Assembly (NCBI GenBank): GCA_949128115.1
Contig: OX421966.1
Coordinates: 63,423,416 to 63,487,415 of the forward strand
Reading direction: 5' to 3'
From: Anaspis maculata
Taxonomy: Eukaryota > Arthropoda > Insecta > Coleoptera > Scraptiidae
Length of the DNA stretch: 64,000 nt
The notes under the pieces: generated by a model
Seen by the model: only the letters and a program-made list of their open reading frames with translations
What the model was told of the DNA's origin: nothing
Database searches by the model: none
Shown: positions 23,565 through 35,279 of the stretch, one piece after another
Layout of the letters: every line of letters starts with the position of its first letter
Position numbering within the stretch: position 1 is the stretch's first letter
Made by a program: the position numbers and the translations under genes

Positions 23565-26345
23565 TGGCGCTTGAAAATCCAACACTCTGTATTGACTATT
23601 ATTGATAAATACGTGCAACCATCAGAATATCCAAGAAAAGAAAAACCAGAAGTAGATGAAAAACGAGAAAGAAATTTAAAGGACATCGAGTCTTTCAATA
23701 CTAACGTGGAAAAATGGATAAATGAATTTCGTAAACAACATAACACAGAAGAATTCAACACAAAGGTCAACCAATTTGCGAAATTTTTATCTGATGCAAT
23801 ATACGAACTACCAGGACCAAAGCATCCAGCAAGACGCTTCTTCGAGGCCAGAAGAAAGAAAAAAACTATCTCCCAGAGCGCAAAATATAAAAATAGTAGC
23901 AACCCAGAACGAAAAACAAAATCAGATCGCAAGAAACGAAGAGAAAAATTCGAATACGAATTACTACAGTTCGAATTTTACAATCGACGACAAAAGGCCG
24001 TACGGAAGATTCTGGATACAGACAAAAAAGGTTGTCCTCTTAGTCTAGAGGAGATCTTCAATGAATTTACGGGCCGTTTCTCAAATTCTAATGGAAATAA
24101 ACGCAACTCTTATATTTAGAAAAACCAGTACATCTATGGAGAAGAAATAGATTTCAACTACGAGGCCCAAATTACTCACGAAGAAATCCTGACAGCTATG
24201 AAATCGATTCGCGTAGATACTGCCCCTGGTCCCGATAAAATTTTAATGAGAACATTGAAATATGGAAGGACATCAGAAGCGTTAGCCGAAATTGCATCCT
24301 TCATATCTCGTACTGGTTTCGTTCCTGAATGTTTCCACAAGGCAAGAACCGTTCTCATAGACAAGGGCGGGGATCCTTCTAAAATAACCAACTGGCGACC
24401 TATTACTATATGTTCTTTACTACGGAGAATTTTAGAAAAGACCCTTGATAGAAGAATACGGAAGTTTGTCTCTTTTAATCAAAATCAAAGAGGATTTGTC
24501 GAAACCCCAGGAACACACATAAATACTTCTATTATAAATTCCGTTCTTCAGACGGCAAAAAACGAAAGAAGAGATTGCTGTCTATTATTCTTAGACATAC
24601 AAAAAGCGTATGACAATATCGGATTCGACCATCTTCGAGCAACACTAGAGTCACTACAAATTCCCCTGAATTTGCGCCGAATCATCTTCAACCTTCAAGA
24701 CGGAAACGAGACACAAATCGAAACGAGTGCAGGGAAAACAAAACGCATCATCTTGAAAAGAGGACTAATGCAAGGTTCGCCTTTATCACCAACCCTATAT
24801 AATCTGTGTGTAGACCACATATTAGATGAATTATCTGAACTGTCGGTCTCCGAAAGATATGGATTCAAAATCAATAACGATCTTTCTCCTGTAAGTGTCT
24901 TGGGTTTCGCCGACGACACAGTACTAATAGGAAAAAACAAAGAAGCCGCAATTACCCTATACGAAACAATCATACAATTATTTCATGAGATCGGTCTTAA
25001 TTTAAACAACAGTAAGACAAAAGTCATCAACATAATCAAAGGCAAACTAAATGACGAAATTTTGAACTTTGATGGTTCTGAAGTACAATCTATCAATATC
25101 AATGAAAGCATCAAATACTTAGGAGTTAATTTCAACAACGAAATAACATGTAATTCTCCAGAAATAATCAAAAAGTTGGGCAATAAATTGGACGTCGTGG
25201 TTTCTCATCCATATCTAAAAGAGAACCAAAAACTAATAATCTTAAATACTTACATTTGGCCCTCCTTGACGTACAACTTTCAAACTGCACCACTATTCAC
25301 CCTGACCAAGCAATTTTTAAACAATGTGGATAAAATGGCCAGGTGTGCGTTGAAAGAAATCCTGAGTTTACCTTCAGATCTACCCAACGCCATGATTTAC
25401 TCAGCAAAAAACAGAAAAGGTTTGCAACTATTCAGAGCCACCTGGGAAGCTTATGTCCAACACATTAATATAAGCAACCGGCTGTTGGAAGTCAACAATG
25501 AGATCGTGTCAAGAACTAGAGACCTACAGGGCGAAAAAAGGCTTTGCCTAGAAAAACTGGGATTTGATGACGAAGAATTGCTCGATAAGCCGGCAAAAGC
25601 TATAAGATCAGCTCTCCGAGATCAAGAGTTCAAAGAGTGGACAAAAATGACCCATAAAGGAAGAGGGGTCATCCTGTTCCAGGAGTACCCGCAAGTCAAC
25701 AACATTCTCGACCATAGCGGCCTTACTATTTCCGAATTGAAAGACGCCATTAAAATTATCGGTGACGTTGCTCCCGTAAGAGTTCTACCCGGCAGATCCA
25801 AGGACGGCACCCAATGTCGGCATTGTTCCGACATTGAGAACTACGTTCCTGAAACATTGTCACATGTGCTTGGATCTTGCCCGTTCGGTGAACTCTTACG
25901 GAATCAACGTCATCATACGGTACGTACTATGATTGCTGACGCGTTGCGAGTGAAGGGTTTTACGGTCTTCGAGGAGGTGAGTTGTCTCGCGAGCTCAGGC
26001 AGTACCAGGCGTGTCGACATCCTGGCTATTGATAAAAAAAATAGGGCTGGCTGGATCATAGATCCTACTGTTTGGTTTGAAATTAACGAACACCAACCAT
26101 CAGACATTAATATTGAAAAACAGAGGATCTATGAGCCAACCATCACTTTTTTCAAAGAAAAATACGACCTTCGACAAATCGATGTTGTAGGGTTGCTTGT
26201 CGGCGCTCGTGGGACCATCACCACCCTCTTTAAAGAGTTTTGTTTTAAATTTGGCATTCCTTCCAAATTATGTAAATCAGTAGCGTCAGTAGCCTTGAAA
26301 AAGTCCATTTACATTTTGCGAAACCATTTATATAAAATTACTTAG
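23565..26345 (+). pseudogene. R2-superclade non-LTR retrotransposon ORF (RT plus restriction-like endonuclease), one in-frame TAG
   Basis: One frame runs from 23565 to 26345 with a single stop, TAG at 24117-24119. The first part (~184 codons) is Lys/Arg-rich and ends in KGCPLSLEEIFNEF, a linker typical just before RT. Numbering from Met 24198: APGPDK at 9-14, NWRPI 65-69, FLDIQKAYDN 131-140 (catalytic D133), GSPLSP 193-198, FADD 237-240, then a thumb. A CCHC knuckle follows (C540, C543, H556, C561, then RNQRHHTVR), then a restriction-like nuclease region (RRVDILAID, WIIDPTVWFE, K641). This architecture is that of RLE-type elements (R2/R4/NeSL group). The 5' end looks truncated, as no N-terminal zinc fingers are seen. 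No APE endonuclease or LTR is present. The stop makes it probably inactive; programmed readthrough is a remote alternative. Confidence 0.88.
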
Positions 26346-26530
26346 TTCTTTCTTACCTTTATACATCTATATTTACTAAGTTCACAAGCTTAACTATATA
26401 CCTACTCTTTCGAAATTCAGATTACTATTTAAGTTTACCTATTATTGTGTTATTTTTTGTGTTATAGTATCATTTGTATTTAGCAGCCCAAATTTTGGGA
26501 AGGTGTCATTTTTCAATAAATGTCTGTATA
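26346..26530 (+). other. 3' UTR of the R2-like element with terminal hairpin and AATAAA
   Basis: About 175 nt lie between the TAG stop and AATAAA (26515-26520). CCCAAATTTTGGG (26487-26499) can form a 5-bp stem. The block CAGCCC-AATT-GGG...AGG...TTTTTCAATAAAT is shared in layout with the second copy at 46293-46450. In R2-type elements the 3' UTR is the RNA region recognised for target-primed reverse transcription, so a similar role is inferred here. Confidence 0.55.
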
Positions 26531-26894
26531 TATAGTAGAATTACTTGGTAAGAATATCAGTGAATGGAAATTTCATGGAAAATTCCAAGGGAATTTAGAC
26601 CAGAAAAATTCTTCGGTAATATTACACAATTAGGGACAATCCCTTTCTGGTTAAGGTAAATTTCCCATGTAAAATTTCTTATCGAATGGTGAATTCAGCG
26701 CAGTGTTGGTAAAATTACTAAGGGAATTTACTTTTTTCCAAGAAATATTTACATGGAAAATTACCACTATCCCAGGAAATTTCCATATACAAAGGTAATA
26801 TTAACGGAGATAGTAAAAATACCCGCTGAATCGACTGTAAATGAATTGCCACTAATTCGGCCGGGAATTATTTTTCACCGTGTACCAAAATTGA

Positions 26895-27037
26895 ATTCAA
26901 GAATTGAACAAATCCATGTTCTCTGAAGATTTAGGAACTTTCAATAAGTGTCGTGAATTTGAAGCTGAAGAGTGTGACGATGTGACACCAAAATTCATAC
27001 GAGCTAGAATTTTGTCACATGTGGATGAGAGAGAAGC
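26895..27037 (+). pseudogene. Gypsy-type RT N-terminal relic (left half, split by MITE)
   Basis: The reading MFSEDLGTFNKC followed by TPKFIRARILSHVDER matches the region just before RT box 1 in Ty3/Gypsy pol, with the usual VFSEGLG...TPKFxKARPVP...REK layout. It is interrupted at TTAA by the piggyBac-like MITE. On the far side (27691-27760), in a shifted frame, KEELQKLVNLDVLRTVDF continues the alignment as the expected EELxxLxxxGIIxxVxF helix. The RT catalytic boxes are absent. A decayed fragment. Confidence 0.65.
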
Positions 27038-27041
27038 TTAA

Positions 27042-27686
27042 CACGTTGACTGCCATCTCGGTCTATATAAGACCGAGGATCGTATCTCTCACCTTGCCAT
27101 CACGGTCTATGAGACCGAGGTTGTGGTGAGTCGCTGGCGCCGTCTCGGTCTATAAGACCGTGTCACAAAGTCGATCCCACAGCGCCACGAACGTGTTTTC
27201 ATACGGACATACTCATGCATTTAGACCGAGTGTCGGCCACAGGGAACCTTTGGCACGGCCCAGTTTCAGTCTGACATGTCTTCCAAGAAACGAGCCAATT
27301 CCTCATCTGGTGAGTGAATGCGAATATTTTTTTTTAGACATTTTTACGGTTGAAACACAGTATTTCGAGGAACTGAATTGAACAGGTAGGTGTCTCGCTG
27401 GCGTGCGGCGTTCCAGTATTGCGCATGCACTATCGAGACCGAGAAGTAGACCGCGGCGGCGGTGAATGAACGTCGGCTTTCAATTCCGCCAGCTCGGTCT
27501 ATAAGACCGAGTCATTTTTTCACGTTTCATTACGCCATTTTTGAAAATTTTTGAAAAATGAACTTTTCCCTCAACTTTATCCATAGAGTTCTATCATTGG
27601 CACCAAATGGCCCCAGGGGAAAATTTGGCTCAAAACATTTTGGCGTGGTGGGAAATATAGACAAAAACACCATGGCAGTCAACGTG
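27042..27686. mobile_element. piggyBac-like MITE with TTAA target duplication
   Basis: A 645-bp element. The 15-base termini CACGTTGACTGCCAT are perfect inverted repeats, flanked by TTAA on both sides (27038-27041, 27687-27690). TTAA duplication is diagnostic of piggyBac-type transposases. Inside are at least four palindromes of the form CTCGGTCTATAAGACCGAG (27059, 27099, 27143, 27492 regions), likely subterminal binding repeats. No transposase. It lies within a Gypsy RT relic. Confidence 0.88.
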
Positions 27687-27690
27687 TTAA

Positions 27691-27760
27691 AGAGGAGCTT
27701 CAAAAGCTGGTTAATTTGGATGTGCTCAGAACGGTAGATTTTCTAGTTGGACCACCTGAA
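27691..27760 (+). pseudogene. Gypsy-type RT relic (right half)
   Basis: Continues the relic 26895-27037 beyond the MITE, as EELQKLVNLDVLRTVDF in a +1-shifted frame. It degenerates after about 25 codons and then loses any similarity. Confidence 0.55.
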
Positions 27761-29282
27761 TTGTCCTCTTCTCAAAAATGTTGAGATTTCACAGTCACAC
27801 TGAATCCTGTGTTGTAGGTAATCAATCAGTTCAGTGTTTGGGATAGCTTGCGGAAGATAGGAATCTTGCTACGGGACTGAAACGTGGTTAGTCGATGAGT
27901 ACTTAAGTATATCAAATATCTTAGTTCCTAAATAATCAGACAGATTTGTCTGCAAGCAGTGCAAGCCCGTCATTCACTGGGTTTCGCCAGATTCAGCAGC
28001 CCGTGACGTTTGGTTTGCGGCCAAGAAATGTCACTCGCTCAAAGAGAGGAGTCAACCGCTTAACTTTACCATCACTTTTGATTTCCATCGTCATCATCAT
28101 CATCATCAAGGCAGGCGCTGCCCCGGTATTGTCTGGGAGCTCATGATGCATTACCTAAGACGTGCTCTAGCTCTCTCTCTCTCTCACAGAGCATACTCCC
28201 ACTATTGCATTCCGTCATTGTGTATAGATATGGTTTACACTGTAGGTACATTCAGCATGGCACACTCATAATTTTATGTAAATGGAATTCCCTTGCATTA
28301 ATAAATATCTCAATTTGTTCGGAACTGTTCCTTTGATGTTGCACGGTTGGTACACCTGCACCGGTAGTTCTCTCCCCATCGTTTCGACTCAAATCTGAAA
28401 TGCGTTTCTTCGGCGGCGCGATCTCTGGAAATGATATATCGCTGCGCTATACACGAGAATTCCTCGAGAGATTTTTGACAATTGTTCGTGGATGTGCTCT
28501 TTTCTGAAACCGTACGTTTCCGAAGGTGGGATACACCTCGATTTTCCCACGCGTTCACAATTAAGCCGTGAAACGTAATGAATGAGGATCGTAGTATTCT
28601 GATGGTGCTCGCGATGGGTGATGCCGGCAAAAAAAAAAGAGAAAACATTCCGATCTCCGGAATTAATCAGACGTGTTTCGCTGTATCGATTGTTTCAAGG
28701 TCAACCATTGACAGCTGTCAATATCTGAAGTAGTGTATTTGTGTTTCGATAGCGGTACTCTATGAAGAGCGTTTTTTTTTTTGTTTGGCACGCACACAAT
28801 GGACATCTTTCAGACGTGCCGCCAGTTTTTTTCTGTGTTAAGAACTTTGGCTAATAAGCCATGAGGTTAATATTCAGATTTAGTATGCTAATTAGAGAAC
28901 TTGCCAAAAAAATGCTGGTGGCAAAATTTGTAAGAATACGGTAATGGTTTTGCGTTCTCCGGAGCACTGTGGTGTTATGGTGTTGGATTGCACGCGGAAC
29001 TGGATTTTTGTTATGAACCTCAACAGCCGTTACGAATGTCGGGTGTATGTATTATAATACGACTCAAACGGGTACAAGGTAAAGTTCACTTGTAATATTT
29101 CAAATATAAGAAAGGTTAGGTTCGTATACCTTACATCTATGGGATGGGATTTCTCACATTCCTGTCTCAGTGCGTCGCTTTACGAAGCTTGCCTCTGTAA
29201 CTTAGTTTCGATGAAATTCAAAGGAAACAGTCAACGATTTTTCAAAAATCAGACCTGTTTAGACGATTATCACTGGACTATA
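27761..29282. other. Unassigned region with short microsatellites
   Basis: Probably unique sequence. It contains (ATC)n at about 28,088-28,109 and (CT)n at about 28,172-28,187. The 112-codon minus frame at 28310-28648 has no recognised domain. No RNA gene seen. Confidence 0.4.
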
Positions 29283-31296
29283 TAGTCCGGCTGTTAAGAG
29301 GAACCACCTTGCATTTTAGAGACAAGCGACGAAATTTGGCACACTTGTTCACTAGACCCTACTTTTCCATTTAAGAAATGTTGCCACCATCTGCGGTCGT
29401 GTAGACACTTTATACAGGGTTCAGTAGAAAAAATTTGTTGAAAAATCGTAAATCGTGAACCATAACCGGTGGACGTATGTTAATCAGGATATTGATGACT
29501 GATTCTATGCTCATAGAGATGCTGCAAACAGTTTTAAAATATCTTGAGGCGTTTCCGAAATACTTTGTAAGAAGTCAAATTTCTTCAACTATTTCTTTTT
29601 TCAATAAATCAGTTGTTTTTGGAGATATTGAGCTGCAACTTGATATTCCGGCCAATAAATATGTTTTAAATAAAACGCGGTGTGGAGCCATCGACAAAGC
29701 CTGCTAGATTCGAAACTAAGATCTTCAACTTTTTTTCCATCATGAGCGTCATCTTCCATTTGCCGTTCGTGAAATTGTTGAAAAAACAACAGGTAATGAC
29801 TTTATTGGACACACACGATGTTTCATCATGAAAAACCAGGTACTCAATTGTGGCAATGACCTCTTCGCCCAAGAAACGTTATCAAGTTCGTTTTTCCTGT
29901 TTTTCCTCAACTTGCGTGACAGTCATGACCAAATCAAACTTTGGATCAAATGAATGTTTGCGATATTTCAATCAACATTGTTTTTCAACGTCAGTCACCA
30001 AATTTCATCATCATCAGTTAAGTGGTGTTCTTTTGGCAAACAGTTGAACAAAAAGTTTGCTTGAATATTTGTGAAAAGGGCAAAAAGTGCAGGGTCACCT
30101 TCTGCCCTTAAACCAGATTAAAGAAAATATGTACCCAAAAGTGCTACCAACTGATACTGGAATAATTCGGAGGAATGTGCTCCGTAGTTTAAAGCCAAGC
30201 TCAAACTGATTGTTACATTTTAGTTCGCAGGAGGGACGTGAAAGTGTTGCTACAGCTTATATTTGAAGCGTTTCTGGCAATATTCAACAAAAAACGTTTC
30301 AAATATTAAGCTGTGGCAACAGTTTCGACGTCCCTCCTGCCGAAGTAGCATGGGAAAATCCATTTCGGTTCAACTTGAAACTACAGCAGACATTCTTTCG
30401 AACTCTTCCAGTATCAATTGGTATCATTTTTGGTAACAGATTTTCTTTAATCTGGTTGAAGGGACGACGTGGACCTGCCGTTTTTGTTTTTTTCACAAAA
30501 ATCGAAGCAAACTTTTTGTTCAACTGTTTGCCAAAAGAACACCACTTAGCTGATGAGGATGAAATTCAGTGACTGGCTGCACAAAATAATGTGGATTATA
30601 ATGTCGTCAACATCTAATCGATCTAAAGTTCCATTTGGTGATGGTTATCACCTAAGTTGAGGGAAATCAAGAAAAACTAACTTAATGACGTTTCTAGGCC
30701 GAAGAGGTCATTGCTGCAATGCAGGAACTGATTTTTCGTAAAAAAATGAACGCGTGTGTTCAATTAAGTCGTTACCTGTTGTTTTTTTCAACAATTTCAC
30801 GAAGGACAATTTGAAGATGACGCTCATGATGGAAAAAAAGTTGAAGATCTTAGTTTCGAATCTAGCAGGCTTTGTCGATGGCTCTACATCGCGTTCCATG
30901 AAAAACATATTTGTTTGCCGGAACGTCAAGTTGCAGCTCAATATCTCCAGAAACAACTGATTTATTGAAAAAAAAAAGGTGAAGAAATTCCACTTCTTCC
31001 AGCGTATTTCGGGAACGCCTCAAGATATTTCAGAACTGTTTGCAGCATCTTCATGGGCATGGAATCAGTCATCAATGTCCTGATTAACATACGTCCACCG
31101 GTTATGGTTCACGATTTACGATTTTTCAACAATTTCTTTTACTGAACCCTGTATAAAAAGTCTGCACGCTTTCCGCAGATGGTGGCAACATTTCTTAAAT
31201 CGAAGAGTAGGGTCTAGTGAACAAGTGTGCCAAAGTTCGTCGCTTGTCTCTAAAATGCAAGGTGGGTCCCATATATGTAGCTTAACGTCCGGACTA
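29283..31296. mobile_element. 2-kb near-complete palindrome (foldback element), TAGTCCGG ends
   Basis: The left end TAGTCCGG and the right end CCGGACTA are inverted. The arms align along nearly their full ~950-1,000 bases: ACCACCTTGCATTTTAGAGA (29303) against its complement near 31255, and CCATAACCGGTGGACGTATG (29460) against 31095. The centre near 30,270 has a loop of only a few dozen bases (AGCTTATATTTGAAGCG... inverted). ATA lies outside each end and may be a 3-bp target duplication. Both arms carry CAGGGTTCAGTA-type internal motifs. Apparent ORFs in one arm are mirrored in the other. No transposase. Confidence 0.85.
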
Positions 31297-32378
31297 ATAG
31301 CTGAATTGTTCGGTAAAATGTCACTTGAGAAGCCCCTGAAAAAGAAAACTCAGGTCTCAGTAGGTTTTAGCTCTAAAACAGACAATCTCAAGTAAGCACA
31401 GATACGTCTGATTAAAACGTTTGATAAACAAATTAAATAGTTGTGTAAACATTTAACGTTTATATTCCGAAATTTTCTTTAGATAGAACTGACTACAACT
31501 GATAATCAGAATATGCTTAAGAAATGTTCAATTAGCGTTGATTTAGTGATTGAAAAGTTTTTAGTTTGGAAATAACGTTTTGTTTCAATTTTGATGGAAG
31601 CTTTCCCAAGACGTTCAAAGTGAAATGTTATGCTTTTGTCAAAAAAAAAAAGAAAAATAAGTATCGATGGATGAACAAAGCTTGAAAAACGTTCAACTAC
31701 CGTTAGTGATGATGTGAAAAATGTGTGTGAAAAAGTGATGGTCCAAAACCAGCACGAAAACCCAAAGTAAGACAGACCTAACGAGAGGAGAGGTTCTGGA
31801 AAGCACAACAGCACAACAAGTTGAATGGCAGGAACAAAACATATTCACAAGCACAACCCTACTAGTACGGCGGTTAGTGGACGATATTGAGACCTACCTT
31901 GCATATCATTCTAGACCATTCAGACTTAACATAGTTGTAGTACATACCCCCAGCCGAGCCCCCAGCTTACTTTTAAGAAGTGGAAACAAGGTTGCAGACC
32001 TGGGAGAGTAGCGGTATAGCGAGTTGTCTACCTAACAGGGGTAGATTTCAAAACCTCAACTAATCGTTCGTTTCGATGACTTCAACGGGCCGGGATCGGT
32101 CCTTCACTGTACATTGCTTGCTTTTTTATCGCATGGAAGCTGAAATATCTTGACAGTACAATACAGTCGGTTCTTGGGAAGAAAGGAGTTTCAAAAGTAA
32201 ATTTTCACAAATTCACTTTTCACAATATTTTTAAATACTGTTTTTAGTAAAAAAGATAGCGATCAAGTCAGAAAATCTTCGTCGTTTTTTTCTACAGATC
32301 TGTCTACCATGATTTATTTCCAAGTTCTAATCAAATCGGAAGTGACACCAGATTTTGTCTATGCAAAGGAGGGTTTGG
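31297..32378. other. Unassigned region
   Basis: No element ends or protein motifs recognised. A 102-codon minus frame at 31506-31814 is hydrophobic and T-rich and looks non-coding. Confidence 0.4.
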
Positions 32379-32553
32379 TATAACTTATCGACACCCAAGT
32401 CATCGACAGGATAGCTTGCCGACACCCAACTCATCGACAAGACAACTCATCGACAAAACAATTCACTGACAAAACAACTCACCGACAAGACAACTACTCG
32501 ACAAGATAATTCGCCGACAGGACAACTCATCGACAGGAAAACTCACCGACAAG

Positions 32554-35087
32554 TAGTGTTGCCGTCTAGAGTTAGACTTTCTAGACTCTTGTATTGAAAA
32601 GGCGTCAAGACTTAGACAAGACCTCTAGAAACTCTTGTCTTGAAATTTTTAGACAAGACAAGAGTGAGGCTGTCAAGATCAAGAGTCTTGATTAGACTCT
32701 TGAAAAGAAAAAATGGAAAAAAAAATCAGATATATTCCTTTCCGTTGATGGTTCTTATTTTCTACTGAATGTTGGGGATTTCTTACAGAGTTTATTGACA
32801 ACATAAAATAAAGTAAATAAGGGTGAATGGTATGACAAAATGCTACTCGAAACTGTGTCTACTTGAAATGAAAATGATTGCAATGGCAAAGTACCGAGAT
32901 CACTACAGACGATATAAAATATCTCGCCTCAAAAGTCCCTACTTTTTTCAGAAAAAAATCTGTGAATTTGGGTTTTTAAATTGAGAGAATAATGAAGCAA
33001 TTAACCTCTTTCACGCCTGCGCACTAGGCAGGCCATCATGTCAATATGCATTGATCGTTGTTGTCAGGCTGTGTCTGATAGGCAGTCTACTACTACTATT
33101 CATACTAGTTATGAATAATAATTAGGAAAAACAAAACAACACATAGAAGCATCTTTCAGTATATTGTGAATTTTATATATCAGAAGACAATTTGATTTTC
33201 GGTTTGTGATGGTAGTTCAACTCAATATAAATTTATCAATTTTGCATCAGAGAACGGGAAAGCGTTGCCAGGGAGATGCCATGACGAATTATGTTCTTGT
33301 CTTGTGATTATTTATTCACAAAATATCTTTTTCAGACTCTGTATGTCTCTACTGTTTTTTCCGGTTCCCATGCGAAAGTTTTGTCCAAGTGATTTTTTTC
33401 AAGGGCTGCTCTAACATCTTCATTTCTACTTCTCCAAAAAATACCTGCGCCTTCTCAGATCGCAACTTCCAAGAAATTAGGTAGCTGTATGAGGCTTTTG
33501 GTCGATAGCTGCGAAACAAAGTGTTTCTTGCCAATCAAAGAAAAATGATTCAGCCAACATGCTGCTGCCAGATATATCCTTCCAATGTACCAAGGCAAAA
33601 TACCGATTAGGCTGGTGCTCTTTTCGCAACTTGAGTGAGGTTAGTCTTCTTGCCCGCGTCAGGCTGACACAAGCGGGAGCCTGACACAGGTCTGCAACTA
33701 ATCGGTATATTTTTAACAAAAACTTATGACCACGTCCGCACCACGACATCTGGAAACTCAAGTCCTGCTTAAACCCAATTATTTACATTTTTTTGTCCAG
33801 CAGCAATGTTTCGAACACCAAACAGCAAAAAAATAATATTGAAGTTGATTGTTTCGCTTTTTTTTGACTGTAACTCTTCCGTTGACTGTTTCTTGACGTT
33901 CATGTGGCAACCTGGTATTGTTCTTGGCTTGTTTATTCACTTGATTCGAACCAATGGACTGCGGTGAGTTGAATTTCTATATCTCTTCCCGATGCCAGAT
34001 TTTTTGAGTACTTTTTTAAATGAACAGTAGTTGACTATACAGGATGTTTCAGGGATGATAGCAAAAAATTCAACTGTGGGTAGATCCTGTCAAAATATGA
34101 CGAGGACCTATATACCATTTTGCAAAATTCGGCCTAATGACGAAGGTACAGCCCGCCAAAGTTCACTTTTTTCGGATTTCAAAAATTTATAACTCAGGAA
34201 CGTTCCGACAAATTCAGCTTTAATTCAGCATAATGCTGGTTTGTCATAATTATCTATCAACCTGCCAAATTTGGAAAGAATCCAATCAGTGGCGTAGAAG
34301 TTATGAGGGGTCACCTTAAGTCAACTTTTCTTCGGATGCTTCTAGATTATTGATCCTCATAACTCCTACACCACTGATTGGATTCTTCCCAAATTTGGCA
34401 GGTTGATAGATAATTATAACAAACCAGCTTTTGCTGAATTAAGGCTAAATTTGTCGAAACGTTTCTGAGTTACAAATTTTTGAAATCCGAAAAAAAGTGA
34501 ACTTTGGAGGACTGTATCTTCGTCATTAGGCCGAACTTTGCAAAATGGTATATAGGTTCTCATCATATTTTGACGAGATCTACCCACAGTTGAATTTTTT
34601 GCTATCATCCCTGAAACACCCTGTATTCATTAAGGCATCAACCTACAGCTATAAAATCGTATCCTGTCATTTTATATAAGACTCCATTGCAGAAATACGT
34701 CTACTAACAGGTCGGGGGGTGTTTCTTTAAGCATTCACACCAATGATGAATTTCAGTGTCAATAAAAGTGGGTCTTTGTTTTTAAATTTGAGCTTTAGTA
34801 TACCCAAGTAGAATATTTCATTGAAGCGCAGTCTCTATTCGAAGGGTGCTCCTTGCTCTTCACAGTCTCTCTATTTTTCTTGCTGTAAGACGTTTATATT
34901 TCTGTCACGTATTTTTCTTGGAAAAAGGGGTTTTATAGTAATTTCATTTCAAGACTCTATCTAGACTCTTGAGAAATTTCCATCAAGAGTTAGAGTCTTG
35001 TCTTGAAATTTTGAAATTATTTTGATATTTCAAGACTAGACAAGAGTAGGGCAACTCTTGTCTTGTCTTGTCTAGACGGCAACACTA
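32554..35087. mobile_element. hAT-like DNA transposon, 2,534 bp, 8-bp target duplication
   Basis: The termini TAGTGTTGCCGTCTAGA are perfect 17-base inverted repeats (32554-32570, 35071-35087). CCGACAAG is duplicated on both sides (32546-32553, 35088-35095), and 8-bp duplication with such ends is characteristic of hAT. Both subterminal ~150-base regions are crowded with CAAGAGT/ACTCTTG motifs, as in hAT transposase-binding regions. No transposase frame of meaningful length is seen; the minus frame at 33477-33761 has no motif. It is therefore a non-autonomous or gutted copy, and it is itself interrupted at 34040-34623. Confidence 0.88.
34040..34623. mobile_element. Foldback element nested in the hAT, CAGGATGTTTCAGGG ends
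   Basis: 584 bp, with CAGGATGTTTCAGGGATGAT at the left inverted as ATCATCCCTGAAACACCCTG at the right. TA flanks both ends (34038-34039, 34624-34625). The arms align to the centre near 34,330, for example AGTGAACTTTGG with AAATCCGAAAAAA near both ends. Same general class as the CAGGGTG-ended foldbacks at 1553 and 5476. Non-coding. Confidence 0.85.
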
Positions 35088-35279
35088 CCGACAAGACAAC
35101 TCTCCGAAAATACAACTCACCGACAAGACATCTCGCCGACAGGACAATTCATCGACAGGAAAACTCATCGATAGGGTAACTTGCCGACACCCAGCTCGCC
35201 GACAATTCTTCGCGCGGACAATTTTTTGCTGGACAATTTTTCGCCGGACCATTCTTCGCGAAAAACTTTAATGAAGTTC

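Larger units (their letters stand above)
22570..26882. mobile_element. TA-flanked inverted-repeat element split by an R2-like retrotransposon
   Basis: The left end CACGGTAAAAAATG and the right end (ATTATTTTTCACCGTG) are inverted and flanked by TA (22568-22569, 26883-26884). The outer ~280 bases on the left and ~340 on the right share an A/T style rich in GGTAAAATTACC and GGAATTTCC phrases, unlike the interior. The interior (about 22,900-26,530) holds the retrotransposon, so the host element was originally a short MITE-like copy. Superfamily undetermined, although TA duplication suggests a Tc1/mariner-type mechanism. Confidence 0.65.

Noticed and set aside
24117..24119. Programmed TAG readthrough or selenocysteine in the R2-like ORF
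   Set aside because: No supporting structure seen, and RLE elements are not known to need it. A single nonsense mutation is simpler. Kept only as a point to check.
23571..24119. Separate gag-like ORF1 for the R2-like element
   Set aside because: It is in the same frame as the RT part and ends with the linker normally continuous with RT, so it is the N-terminal section of one ORF and not an independent gene.
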